Below, one piece after another: positions 18,389 to 26,996 of a DNA stretch of 64,000 nucleotides. This DNA is from a bacterium (GTDB taxonomy: Bacteria; Pseudomonadota; Alphaproteobacteria; Sphingomonadales; Sphingomonadaceae), in assembly GCA_030824575.1 (NCBI GenBank), contig JAVBXL010000035.1, positions 33,995 through 97,994 of the forward strand, written 5' to 3'. A program made the position numbers and the translations under genes. The notes beneath the pieces were generated by a model. It was not told where the DNA came from. It did not search any database and was given only the letters and a program-made list of their open reading frames with translations. Numbering within the stretch: the first letter of the stretch is position 1; each line of letters starts with the position of its first letter.

Positions 18389-21286
18389 GAAGCGGTAGCG
18401 TGCGCCCGCCGTGAAGCGGCGGCCATAGGCGTACACGTCAAGCAGTTGGTTCGAGAAGCGCCCATGGGTGCTGATCGTTTCGTTGGTGACGTTCAGCGCT
18501 TCACCGAAGACGCTGATCCGCTCGTTGATCTGGTAACTGGTGCTCAGATCAACCTGCAGGCTGGAATTGACGAAGGTCGGTTCCGCACCAAAGGCCGAGT
18601 TGTTCTGCGCCTGGCCAAATTCACGCAGATATTTGTCGCGCCAGTTGACCGCGGTTCGGAATTGGAAGCCGTTTTTGTCATAGAAGGCGACCAGGTTCGC
18701 CGAATTGGCGAGGCCGGTAACCGCAAAGCCGCTCTGCGACAGATTGTCTTCGTCATAAGGCTTGTTCGTTTCGACGAAGGTGGCGTTGGCGTTGAAGCCG
18801 AAGCCGCTGTCGCCGAAGACATGCTGCCATGCCAGCTCGACCCCCTTGATCACCGCGGATGGTCCGTTGACCCGCTGCGATACGGTGAAGACTGCGGCCG
18901 CGCCTGTCGTCGGGTCGATCACGCCGTTGATCGATTGACGCTGCGTGCCTGCAACCACGAAGTTCGACACATCCTTGATGAAGAAATTGACGGATGCGTA
19001 AGAGTTGCGCTGATAATACCATTCTGCCGCAAGATCGAAATTGTCGGCGAGATAGGGTTGCAGGTTCGGATTGCCCCCGGTCGCGGTCAGTGCGCCGACG
19101 CGCTGGCCGACACCTACGTTCAGAACCGGCGTCAGCGTGTTCAATGCAGGGCGCGTCAACGTGCGCGACGCATCGAAGCGCAAGTGCAGCTTGTCCGTCA
19201 GTTCCAGTTTCATGTCGAGGCTGGGCAGAAAGTAGGAATAGCTGCTCCTGGTCGAGATCGGTTGCGATTCTCCGAAGCCGACCGTCAGCAGCGTCGGATC
19301 CGCCGTGCTTCCGGTGATGGACGTCGGCAAGCGTCCGATGCCCGCCGACACCAGCTTCGTGATTTCTTCTCGCGCGCCGGCATTGAAGTGGAACGGCATA
19401 CCGGCCACGTCCGCTTCGAAATTCACCCGGACATAGGCCGACCAGGTTTTCTCTCGCACATTCTGAACGCTGCCAGGGTCGAGCAGCAGGTCGAACATCC
19501 CCGTATAGGCAGTGCCACAGCAGCCATAGTTGTAACCGGGAATATTCTGCGCCTGGGGATTACCCAAGCCTTCTAGATAACGCTGATATTCCCTGGCATC
19601 AAATTTCAGCAGGCCCGGTGGCAACGTGCCGGAAAAACCAGGAATGAAATTATTGGTGCCGATCGTACCCTGAAGCAGGCTGGACGGGATCAATACGCCG
19701 CTGCCCTGACCGGACGGACCGCCATAGCCGGCATAAGCCTGCCAGAAATTGTTGGTGAAGGTGCTGCTATTCTGGAGCTTGAACACGTCCTCCATATAAC
19801 GACCACCAAATTTGATGGTTAGATTATCCTGTTCCCATGTGGCGCCAAGGCGGAACTGCTTGATCTCATCGCTATTGAGCTGCTGCTGCCGCACGGTAAC
19901 GTGGGATCCAATGATGCTCGTGTCGATCCAGCGTGAGGCATCGCCATTGGGACCGTAAGCGGTCAGTTCTGGAAACGCGCTGCTGCTGCTTCCGTTAACG
20001 CGGATGCCGTTGGCGGTGCCGAGCAAGCCGCCATAGCCGATATCGCCATTTTCGCTGCTGATTTCACCGCCCGGATTCTGGCGGCTCTTCGAATAGCTGG
20101 CATCGGCCTCGATCTTCAGATTGGGGGTTGCGTCCCATTTCAGGTTCAGGCCGACCTGGTTGGTCTCCAGTACTCGGGTGTCGGTGCCGGCGGTAAAGTC
20201 GGTCGGCGATCCCTGCTGCACGAAATCGATCGTGGTCCCGTTTTCATCCTGTTCGACATTGCGCATCGAACCCTGGTTGAACCAGACGCCGAAGCCGGAA
20301 ATGTCGGTGACGATCTTCTGCCGGGAATAATTGTCGTCCAGCGTCAGGACGACGTCGTCGGACGGCGCCCATTGCAGAGCGATGCGGCCGTCGATGCGTT
20401 CATCCTTGGTGTAACGCTGGTCCGCGCCATATTGCTGGCCATACCAGCCGACGACGCTTTTGCGGTCGCTTGCTGCGGCGCTGGCAGCGTCGGAGGGGTT
20501 GCAACTCGCAGCATTACTACCCGCCAACTGGCACGGTGCGAACAGACCGCCCTGCCAGCCCGAGACGAAGACGCGGTTCACCTGCGTATCGCGACGGGTA
20601 TAGATGCCATCGACCAGGATACCGATCGTATCGTCGGCGAAGGTCTTGCTGAACAGCGCGCCGATCGTTGGCACCACCTTTCCAGCATCGTCCTGCACCG
20701 AACCCGACGCACTGAAGGCGACCCTCGTGCCAGGGCTGTCAAACGGCTTTGGATAGGAAATATTGACGGTCGCGCCGATCGAGCTGCTGGACAGAGAAAC
20801 ATCCGGAGTCTTCAGCACGGCAAGCTGGCCGACGAAATCGGCGCCGACCGACGAAAAGTCGACCGAACGACCACCCGTTGCGGTCGAGATGCGGCGGCCG
20901 TCGATCAGCGTTTCGTTGAAATCGCCGCCGAAACCGCGCACGGTGATGCCGTCCGGCTCGCCACGCGATCCCGACCGATTGATCGACACACCCGGCAGGC
21001 GTTGCAACGATGCCGCGACGTTCGAATCCGGAAACTTACCGATATCTTCCGCCGAAATGACGTCAACGACGCCCGCCGACGTGCGTTTGATATCGAGGTT
21101 CCGCTGCAATGATCCGCGAATACCTGTGACGACAATATCGGGCTCACTGGTCGGCGACGTGATCGTGGCTTGCCCGGTTTCCTGACCTATGGCCGGAACG
21201 GTAATCGCCACGGCTAGCAAGCTGGCGGTGGACGCAAGCGTAACGCGGCGACGCGATGCGCGAATTTTATGAAAATTGTACTTCAT
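18386..21286 (-). CDS. TonB-dependent receptor, TIGR01782-like (966 aa)
   Basis: ATG at 21286 is preceded by GGGGAGG at close spacing and is preferred to a TTG twelve bases upstream. A signal peptide ends near VPAIGQ. The TonB-box/plug opening DIVVTGIRGSLQ, then DVISAEDIGKFPDSN and LQRLPGV, is typical of the Caulobacter/sphingomonad carbohydrate-type receptors. The barrel ends in FTAGARYRF. It is followed by the halogenase and is divergent from sapC. An operator-like palindrome lies about 150 bases upstream. Likely imports an oligosaccharide from the surrounding hemicellulose locus. Confidence 0.93.
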   Translation of the reverse strand: MKYNFHKIRASRRRVTLASTASLLAVAITVPAIGQETGQATITSPTSEPDIVVTGIRGSLQRNLDIKRTSAGVVDVISAEDIGKFPDSNVAASLQRLPGVSINRSGSRGEPDGITVRGFGGDFNETLIDGRRISTATGGRSVDFSSVGADFVGQLAVLKTPDVSLSSSSIGATVNISYPKPFDSPGTRVAFSASGSVQDDAGKVVPTIGALFSKTFADDTIGILVDGIYTRRDTQVNRVFVSGWQGGLFAPCQLAGSNAASCNPSDAASAAASDRKSVVGWYGQQYGADQRYTKDERIDGRIALQWAPSDDVVLTLDDNYSRQKIVTDISGFGVWFNQGSMRNVEQDENGTTIDFVQQGSPTDFTAGTDTRVLETNQVGLNLKWDATPNLKIEADASYSKSRQNPGGEISSENGDIGYGGLLGTANGIRVNGSSSSAFPELTAYGPNGDASRWIDTSIIGSHVTVRQQQLNSDEIKQFRLGATWEQDNLTIKFGGRYMEDVFKLQNSSTFTNNFWQAYAGYGGPSGQGSGVLIPSSLLQGTIGTNNFIPGFSGTLPPGLLKFDAREYQRYLEGLGNPQAQNIPGYNYGCCGTAYTGMFDLLLDPGSVQNVREKTWSAYVRVNFEADVAGMPFHFNAGAREEITKLVSAGIGRLPTSITGSTADPTLLTVGFGESQPISTRSSYSYFLPSLDMKLELTDKLHLRFDASRTLTRPALNTLTPVLNVGVGQRVGALTATGGNPNLQPYLADNFDLAAEWYYQRNSYASVNFFIKDVSNFVVAGTQRQSINGVIDPTTGAAAVFTVSQRVNGPSAVIKGVELAWQHVFGDSGFGFNANATFVETNKPYDEDNLSQSGFAVTGLANSANLVAFYDKNGFQFRTAVNWRDKYLREFGQAQNNSAFGAEPTFVNSSLQVDLSTSYQINERISVFGEALNVTNETISTHGRFSNQLLDVYAYGRRFTAGARYRF

Positions 21287-21433
21287 GATCCTCCCCAAGT
21301 TCAGACATTGTCTCGCCTGAACACCGAAGCACGATTGCTACGGCGATCATTATTATTGATCCGGGTGGACATTGGCCCCTGCCTATCTGGCAGATCGACA
21401 TCCCCAACCGGTCTTCTTTTTTTCTATGGGAAA

Positions 21434-21447
21434 TGTTAGCGCTATCT
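21434..21447. promoter_or_regulatory. xyl-box-like operator (TBDR/SapC divergent promoter)
   Basis: TGTTAGCGCTATCT lies between the TBDR (-) and sapC-like (+) genes. The TAGCGCTA core is intact and the flanks match the other sites of the locus. Confidence 0.7.
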
Positions 21448-21571
21448 AAACGAGCGATCAAGAGAAATTGTAGGTGTAATTGTCACAGCCCGCCAAAGGG
21501 CGCAGGTACGTGGCAAAATAGGCGATTTTTCGTGATGATCGCGGATCGGGGAATAGATAGGAGGAGAGGTT

Positions 21572-22255
21572 ATGGCATCGCTCGAACGGGTGAATAGTGA
21601 CACACATGCCACAGTGCGGCTGCGCCCGGCCAATGCGGGACGTGCGCCGTTCGTCCGCGTGGTGCTCAGCGAATTCGCGGCGGCGTCCGTCGCCTGTCCG
21701 TTATTATTGTCCAAACGATTGGATACGGGCGCCTTTTACGTGGGCGCGTTGCTGGGATTCAAGCCGGGGGAGTGTCTGATCGACTCGCCCGACGGCAAGC
21801 CGGCTTTTTCTCCCCTGGAAAGCGCGCGAGAGGGATTTTTCGCGGTCGAAGATGATATCGCGCTGGATAGCGCGCATGATCGGTTCGCGTCGGCTGGCGG
21901 CGAATCGCTGTTCGATGGCGAAGGGCGTCCGACTGCGGCATTGAAGGCTGCGCAGTCGGCCCTGGGGCGATTGATGGCCGGCGAGGAGGCAACGGAAGCC
22001 TTTATTGCAAAGCTACTTTCCTATCGGTTGGTCGAACCGATCGACGTCTCGCTCACGTTCGATGACGGTGAAAAACTGCGCTTGGAAGGATTGTACACCG
22101 TCAGTCTCGATGCCTTGGGCGAATTGGACGATGCCGCTGTGCGCGATCTCTTCCGGGCCGGGCATATGCAATGCGCCTATGCCATGATCACTTCGCTGCA
22201 ACATATTGCCCTCATGGCCCGCCGGCGCAACGAACGGCTGGCGTCGACGCTGTGA
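21572..22255 (+). CDS. SapC family protein (227 aa)
   Basis: The protein matches the SapC family layout: N-terminal segment with VACPLLLSKRLDTGAFYVGAL, then GFKPGECLI, and a C-terminal SYRLVEPIDVSLTFDDGEK region followed by a helical tail. No signal peptide or membrane segment is seen. SapC proteins were named from a Campylobacter S-layer locus, but in sphingomonads, caulobacters and xanthomonads they recur beside TBDRs and halogenases with no proven role. It starts divergently from the TBDR and shares its operator region. Its stop overlaps the start of the cupin gene. Confidence 0.85.
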   Translation: MASLERVNSDTHATVRLRPANAGRAPFVRVVLSEFAAASVACPLLLSKRLDTGAFYVGALLGFKPGECLIDSPDGKPAFSPLESAREGFFAVEDDIALDSAHDRFASAGGESLFDGEGRPTAALKAAQSALGRLMAGEEATEAFIAKLLSYRLVEPIDVSLTFDDGEKLRLEGLYTVSLDALGELDDAAVRDLFRAGHMQCAYAMITSLQHIALMARRRNERLASTL

Positions 22256-23274
22256 CCGTGGCGAATGGCGCTTGTTGCCTTCAGGAACGCAATGCATCGG
22301 ATATCTGCGATTCCGCTGGCCTGCGGGCGCTGGCTCTGGCCTGCCAACCGGCCGTCATTCGCGGCCATTGCATTAACTGGCCAGTAACAAGGGCGGCGGC
22401 GCGGGGGATCGATGCGGCGATGGCCCATCTGGCGCAATATGATGCGGGACTGACGGCGGAATATTTCTCCGCGCCAGCAGCGCTTCAGGGGCGCTATCAT
22501 TATGGCGAAGGCATAGGCGGCTTCAATTTTTCGCGGGAAACGATCAATGTCCGCGAAGCGCTCTCGCGGATCTGCGCCAATGCCCTTGGCGGGCGCGAAA
22601 CGGGCTATATGGGATCGTTACCGACGGAGCTTTGTTTCCCCGGTTTTGCCACCGATAATCCCAGTACGATTGTGGAAGGCCATGTTCGCCCGCGCCTATG
22701 GGTTGGGAACCGATCTACCGTCGCCTGCCACTATGACAGCTATGATAACCTGGCCTGTGTCGTGGCAGGCCGCCGTCGTTTTACGCTCTATCCGCCTGAC
22801 GCGATCGGCGACCTTTATATTGGGCCAATCGATCACACTCTGTCGGGGCAGCCCGTGTCCATGGTGGCGGGAATGGACGGAGGCGATGACTATCCACGGT
22901 TCGCTGCGGCGCAGGCCAAAGCCATCATCGTTGACCTGGGTCCGGGCGACGCGCTCTATCTGCCTAAATTATGGTGGCATCAGGTCGAAGCGCTCGATCC
23001 CGTCAACATCCTTGTGAATTATTGGTGGGACGGCTTTTCGGCCGGGCCTGATTCGCCCTATGCGGCCCTACTTCTTGCGATGATCGCCATTGCCGAACGG
23101 CCGGTGCCCGAACGGGCGGCGTGGCGCGCCTATTTCGATCATTATGTATTCCGTGCCGACGGGCATCCGCTGGCGCACCTCCCCGAAGCGAAGCACGGCG
23201 TCCTGGGGCCATTGGCGCAGGGCAATTATGGCCGCATCCGGGCATTGGTGATGCGGATGCTGCGGGGCGGCTGA
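22252..23274 (+). CDS. JmjC-like cupin_8 protein, putative Fe(II)/2-oxoglutarate dioxygenase (340 aa)
   Basis: GTG at 22252 overlaps the SapC stop in GTGA and is chosen as the start; the frame is open further upstream, inside sapC. The cupin_8 metal site is visible as His160-x-Asp162 in CHYDSYDN and the distal His243 in LPKLWWHQV, the facial triad of FIH-type hydroxylases. Other family marks are RRRFTLYPPD and NYWWD. Partners in such enzymes hydroxylate side chains of proteins or peptides, so the target here could be a protein of this module. That is inference. It is translationally coupled to sapC and close to the halogenase. Confidence 0.82.
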   Translation: MTVANGACCLQERNASDICDSAGLRALALACQPAVIRGHCINWPVTRAAARGIDAAMAHLAQYDAGLTAEYFSAPAALQGRYHYGEGIGGFNFSRETINVREALSRICANALGGRETGYMGSLPTELCFPGFATDNPSTIVEGHVRPRLWVGNRSTVACHYDSYDNLACVVAGRRRFTLYPPDAIGDLYIGPIDHTLSGQPVSMVAGMDGGDDYPRFAAAQAKAIIVDLGPGDALYLPKLWWHQVEALDPVNILVNYWWDGFSAGPDSPYAALLLAMIAIAERPVPERAAWRAYFDHYVFRADGHPLAHLPEAKHGVLGPLAQGNYGRIRALVMRMLRGG

Positions 23275-23576
23275 ACAGTCTTAAAAGCATAATCTATCGC
23301 GCAGCGGAGAGGCTGGCATGAAGCGGGCAACGGGAAACACGGCGTTTTGGGGGGGCGATCATACCAGTCGGGTGGCGTGGCGTTTTCAGGATCAGATAAT
23401 GCCGTTTTTCGACCTCCACCTCGATTTTGCGACAACGAGATAGACAGTTGTATCGCGTTTTGCCGATCCGTTCATTTAAGGTAGCGATAACAAAATCATT
23501 GTTGCGCGGATAGAATCGGTTATGCCTGCGGCAACGGTCCGGCACAGGGCTGACCCATTGGGAGGAGCGGACGGCC
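23275..23576 (+). other. Intergenic leader of the esterase gene
   Basis: About 300 bases without a convincing gene. It contains a degenerate operator-like site at 23479-23492 and the GGGAGGAG ribosome site of the esterase. No terminator hairpin with a T-run was found after the cupin gene. Confidence 0.5.
23479..23492. promoter_or_regulatory. Possible degenerate xyl-box-like operator
   Basis: AGGTAGCGATAACA matches the published Xanthomonas xyl-box TGGTAGCGCTAACA at 12 of 14 positions. It lies 85 bases before the esterase start. It is weaker than the palindromic sites and could be chance. Confidence 0.45.
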
Positions 23577-25541
23577 ATGTTTTCGCGCAATCATTCGAGA
23601 CGCCTGGCGGGCCTGATCTTCGGCGGCGCGGCGCTCATGCCGTTGTCCGCAGGGGCCGCGCCGCAGTTCGATCCGATGTTCAGCGATCATGCGGTGGTCC
23701 AGCGCGATCATCCCGTCACGGTGACCGGCCGCGGCGTCCCGCAGGAAATCATTGCGATAATATTCGGAGCCGAAACCCGCGAAGTGCGGGTCGATAAAGA
23801 TGGTCGGTTCGAGGCGCGTTTCGCACCTATTGGCACGACGGGACCGGTGAAACTGGAAGCGCGTGCGGCGTCGGGCAGCGTCGTGGCGCAGGATGTGGCT
23901 GTAGGGGATGTGTTCCTCTGTTCGGGCCAATCGAACATGGAACTGGAAGTGCGCAATGCGCAGGATGCGATGACGCAGATTCGCGCGTCTGCCGACGATC
24001 AATTGCGGTTGATGCTGGTGCCGCGCGCCGTGGCGGATAATCCGCTGCGTGATTTTCCGCAGTCGCCGACCTGGCGTCCCGCCGGACCGGACAGCGTCGC
24101 CGACTTTTCCGCCGCCTGCTTCTATATGGCGCGCGAATTGCGCAAGACGGCGAAGGTGCCGATCGGCGCGATCGCCAGCAGTTGGGGCGGATCGCGGATC
24201 AGTCCATGGATGGGCGCGCAGGCGCAGGTTGCGGTCGGCCAGGGCGCACAATCGGCGCTGGTGTTGTTGCATGGGCGCGATCCGTTTGCGGCGGAGCAGG
24301 CCGCCAGCGCGGAATGGGAAAAATGGTGGCGCAAGGCAACGGGCGACGTCCCCGGCAAGGAGCCATGGCAGCCCGATAGCGGCATCACCTTGACCGATGC
24401 GCCGCGCATCGGTCCATGGGAGCAATGGGGCGTGCCTGGTCTGGCCGATTTCAATGGCATGGTCTGGTATCGGCGCGAGATCGATTTGACGGCGGCGCAG
24501 GCCAAGGCGAGCGGGACATTGTCGCTGGGGCTGCTGGACGATGTCGGCCGGGTGTGGATCAACGGCAAGCCCGTAGGCATGAGCGCGCGCAGCTGGCAGC
24601 CGAGCAGCTTCGACGTGCCGCCTGGTGTGTTGCAGCCGGGGCGCAATGTGATCATCGTCAATGTTCTGGACAATTATGCCAATGGCGGGCTGTCAGGCCC
24701 GGCGGAAGCGATGGCGCTGTCGTTGGGGCAAGCGGGGCATGTGCCACTGGGCGACGAATGGCGCTATGCGGTCGCGACCCGATCGCCGCCGGGCGCGCCG
24801 CGCGTGCCATGGGGCGACACGACCGGCACCGGGACACTCTATAATGGGATGATCGCGCCGCTGGGGGCGATCGGGTTGAAGGGGGTTGCCTGGTATCAGG
24901 GCGAATCCGATGTCGACCTGCCCGGCTATGCCGACCGGATGACGGCGATGATGGCTGATTGGCGGCGGCAGTTCGGGTCGCCCGACCTGGCTTTCGTTGC
25001 GGTGCAACTGGCGGGCTATGGCGATCCGGTGACCACGCCCACGAACAATGGTTGGGCGGCGATGCGGCAGGTGCAATATCAGGCGATGGCGCAGGACGAT
25101 CATGGCGGCCTGGCGACTGCGATCGACCTGGGCGATCCGTTCGATATCCATCCGGGTGAAAAGCAGGAGGTAGGCCGTCGATTGGCGCGGGCGATGCGCG
25201 CGGTCGCCTATGGCGAGGCGGTGTCGCGCACCGGGCCGCAAGCGTCGCGGGTAACGGCAACGAGCGATGGTGGCGCGGCGATCGATTTCACCGGGCTGAG
25301 CGGCGCGTTGCACACGCGCAGCGCGGCGCAAGCGATCGGCTTTGAACTGTGTGGCGCGGGGGTGGGCAGTTGTCGCTTCGTGGCAGGCAGAATCGAGGGC
25401 GGGCGCGTGATCCTGACCGAGGATGGGCAGCCTGCAACGCGGGTGCGTTATGCCTGGGCGGGGTCGCCAGTGGTAAACCTCTATGACGAAGCGCCGCTGC
25501 CGGTCGGTTCCTTCGAATTACCGATCGTGCCGATGCGCTGA
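23577..25541 (+). CDS. Sialate O-acetylesterase-type SGNH esterase (654 aa)
   Basis: A signal peptide ends near LSAGAA. The SGNH esterase core is split. The nucleophile is Ser116 in CSGQSNMELEV, and a later block holds GVAWYQGESDVDLPG and the DIHPGEKQ region with the His. Between them (about residues 290-380) lies a galactose-binding-like jelly roll (SLGLLDDVGRVWINGKPVG), the usual insert in this family. In plant-polysaccharide loci such enzymes deacetylate xylan or related hemicelluloses rather than sialic acid, which is the likely role here. It is placed between the halogenase module and the antiporter, all on the plus strand. Confidence 0.9.
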   Translation: MFSRNHSRRLAGLIFGGAALMPLSAGAAPQFDPMFSDHAVVQRDHPVTVTGRGVPQEIIAIIFGAETREVRVDKDGRFEARFAPIGTTGPVKLEARAASGSVVAQDVAVGDVFLCSGQSNMELEVRNAQDAMTQIRASADDQLRLMLVPRAVADNPLRDFPQSPTWRPAGPDSVADFSAACFYMARELRKTAKVPIGAIASSWGGSRISPWMGAQAQVAVGQGAQSALVLLHGRDPFAAEQAASAEWEKWWRKATGDVPGKEPWQPDSGITLTDAPRIGPWEQWGVPGLADFNGMVWYRREIDLTAAQAKASGTLSLGLLDDVGRVWINGKPVGMSARSWQPSSFDVPPGVLQPGRNVIIVNVLDNYANGGLSGPAEAMALSLGQAGHVPLGDEWRYAVATRSPPGAPRVPWGDTTGTGTLYNGMIAPLGAIGLKGVAWYQGESDVDLPGYADRMTAMMADWRRQFGSPDLAFVAVQLAGYGDPVTTPTNNGWAAMRQVQYQAMAQDDHGGLATAIDLGDPFDIHPGEKQEVGRRLARAMRAVAYGEAVSRTGPQASRVTATSDGGAAIDFTGLSGALHTRSAAQAIGFELCGAGVGSCRFVAGRIEGGRVILTEDGQPATRVRYAWAGSPVVNLYDEAPLPVGSFELPIVPMR

Positions 25542-25564
25542 ACCATGATAGGAAGGATGATTGA

Positions 25565-25578
25565 TGATAGCGCTATCA
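25565..25578. promoter_or_regulatory. xyl-box-like operator upstream of the antiporter (perfect palindrome)
   Basis: TGATAGCGCTATCA is a perfect 14-base palindrome, 25 bases before the antiporter start codon. It is the best match to the locus consensus. Confidence 0.8.
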
Positions 25579-25602
25579 AGATGAAAATGGGGAGGGCCCG
25601 AT

Positions 25603-26943
25603 ATGGGCGGCGATATTCTATCCATGTTGACGGGCATATTGGACCCGCACGGCCCGGCGGCGGCCGCGAAAACGGTCAGCTACACGCCTGCCGACTATAG
25701 CGTTCATTTCTTTCTGCAACTCATGCTGATCATCGCCGCTTGTCGGGCGGTGGGCTGGCTGGGCCGAAAATTGCTGGCGCAACCGCAGGTGGTGGGCGAA
25801 ATGATCGCCGGCGTGATCCTGGGGCCGTCGCTGTTCGGGATGGTCGCGCCCGACCTGCACGCCATGATCTTTCCCAAGGAAACCAGCAGCGTCCTGTATG
25901 CCGGGTCGCAACTGGGCGTGTCCCTCTACATGTTCCTCGTCGGCCTGACCTTGAGGCTCGATCATTTTCGGTCGAAGGCGCGCAACGCCGCCATGGTGTC
26001 GGCAGCGGGGTTGCTGGCGCCGTTCCTGATGGCGGTGTTGATCACGCCCTATATATTGCAGGTTCCGGGCTTGTTTGCCGAAGGATTGGGGCAGGGGCAG
26101 GCAACCCTGTTCATGGGCGCTTGCATTGCGCTGACCGCTTTTCCGATGCTGGCGCGCATCATCAACGAGCGTGGTCTGGCGAATAGTCCGCTTGGCACAT
26201 TGTCGTTGACGGCAGGGGCATTTGACGACGCGGCGTCCTGGTGCGTTCTGGCCTTGGTACTGGCCCTGGCGGGGGGAGACGACGCGATCGCCGTTGTCGC
26301 GATCGGGGGTGCGGTTTTGTACGTTGCATTTCTGCTACTGTTCGGCCGAAAACTGTTGGCGCCACTCGGCCGAGCCGTGGAGGCGCGGGGCGAAATGAGC
26401 GCCACGATATTGGCCATGACGCTGTCCTTATTCTGCCTGTCCGCTTTCATCATGGACGCCATTGGTATTCACGGGATTTTCGGCGGCTTCATTTTGGGCG
26501 TATTCATGCCACGCGGCCTCTTCGTTCAACAATTCAAGGCGAAGATAGAGCCTATAGCGGTCGTTCTCCTGCTGCCGATGTTCTTCACTTATTCCGGGCT
26601 TAACACGCGGTTGGACGTCATGAGTTCGGTTCCCTATCTTTTGATTGCTTTGGGGATATTGTTCGTCTCCATCATCGCCAAATTTGGTGCCTGTTATCTG
26701 GCCGCGCGCGTGTCGGGTGAAGATAATCATACCGCCCTGGGCATCGGCGCATTGATGAATTCCCGGGGCCTGATGGAATTGATCATCGTCAATATCGGCA
26801 TACAGAAGGGGATTATTCAGCCGGCGCTGTTTTCGATGCTCGTGCTGATGGCCGTCGTGACCACCATGATGGCTGGTCCGCTGTTCGAGCTGTTCTACGG
26901 TCGGCGCGCGCGGGCGCTTGGACAATTGGCGCCCAATATTTGA
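25603..26943 (+). CDS. Cation:proton antiporter, Kef/CPA2 type (446 aa)
   Basis: The sequence is strongly hydrophobic with about 12-13 transmembrane segments. It carries the family marks QPQVVGEMIAGVILGPS near the N-terminus, a FLVGLTL segment and GIGALMNSRGLMELII late in the chain. There is no C-terminal RCK/TrkA nucleotide-binding domain, so it is the short form. It lies in the inner membrane and exchanges Na+ or K+ for protons. The palindromic operator directly upstream puts it in the polysaccharide regulon, an uncommon partner. It may adjust pH or ion balance during TonB-driven or proton-driven uptake (inference). It converges with the GH27 gene. Confidence 0.88.
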   Translation: MGGDILSMLTGILDPHGPAAAAKTVSYTPADYSVHFFLQLMLIIAACRAVGWLGRKLLAQPQVVGEMIAGVILGPSLFGMVAPDLHAMIFPKETSSVLYAGSQLGVSLYMFLVGLTLRLDHFRSKARNAAMVSAAGLLAPFLMAVLITPYILQVPGLFAEGLGQGQATLFMGACIALTAFPMLARIINERGLANSPLGTLSLTAGAFDDAASWCVLALVLALAGGDDAIAVVAIGGAVLYVAFLLLFGRKLLAPLGRAVEARGEMSATILAMTLSLFCLSAFIMDAIGIHGIFGGFILGVFMPRGLFVQQFKAKIEPIAVVLLLPMFFTYSGLNTRLDVMSSVPYLLIALGILFVSIIAKFGACYLAARVSGEDNHTALGIGALMNSRGLMELIIVNIGIQKGIIQPALFSMLVLMAVVTTMMAGPLFELFYGRRARALGQLAPNI

Positions 26944-26996
26944 CAGGCATTGCTCAAAAATCCTGCCTGCATCATCAGCGCGCCGCGCGCTCCTTG

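Noticed and set aside
26966..26982. Short GC palindrome between antiporter and GH27 as a terminator
   Set aside because: The stem is very short with a minimal loop and there is no T-run on either strand, so it is not called.
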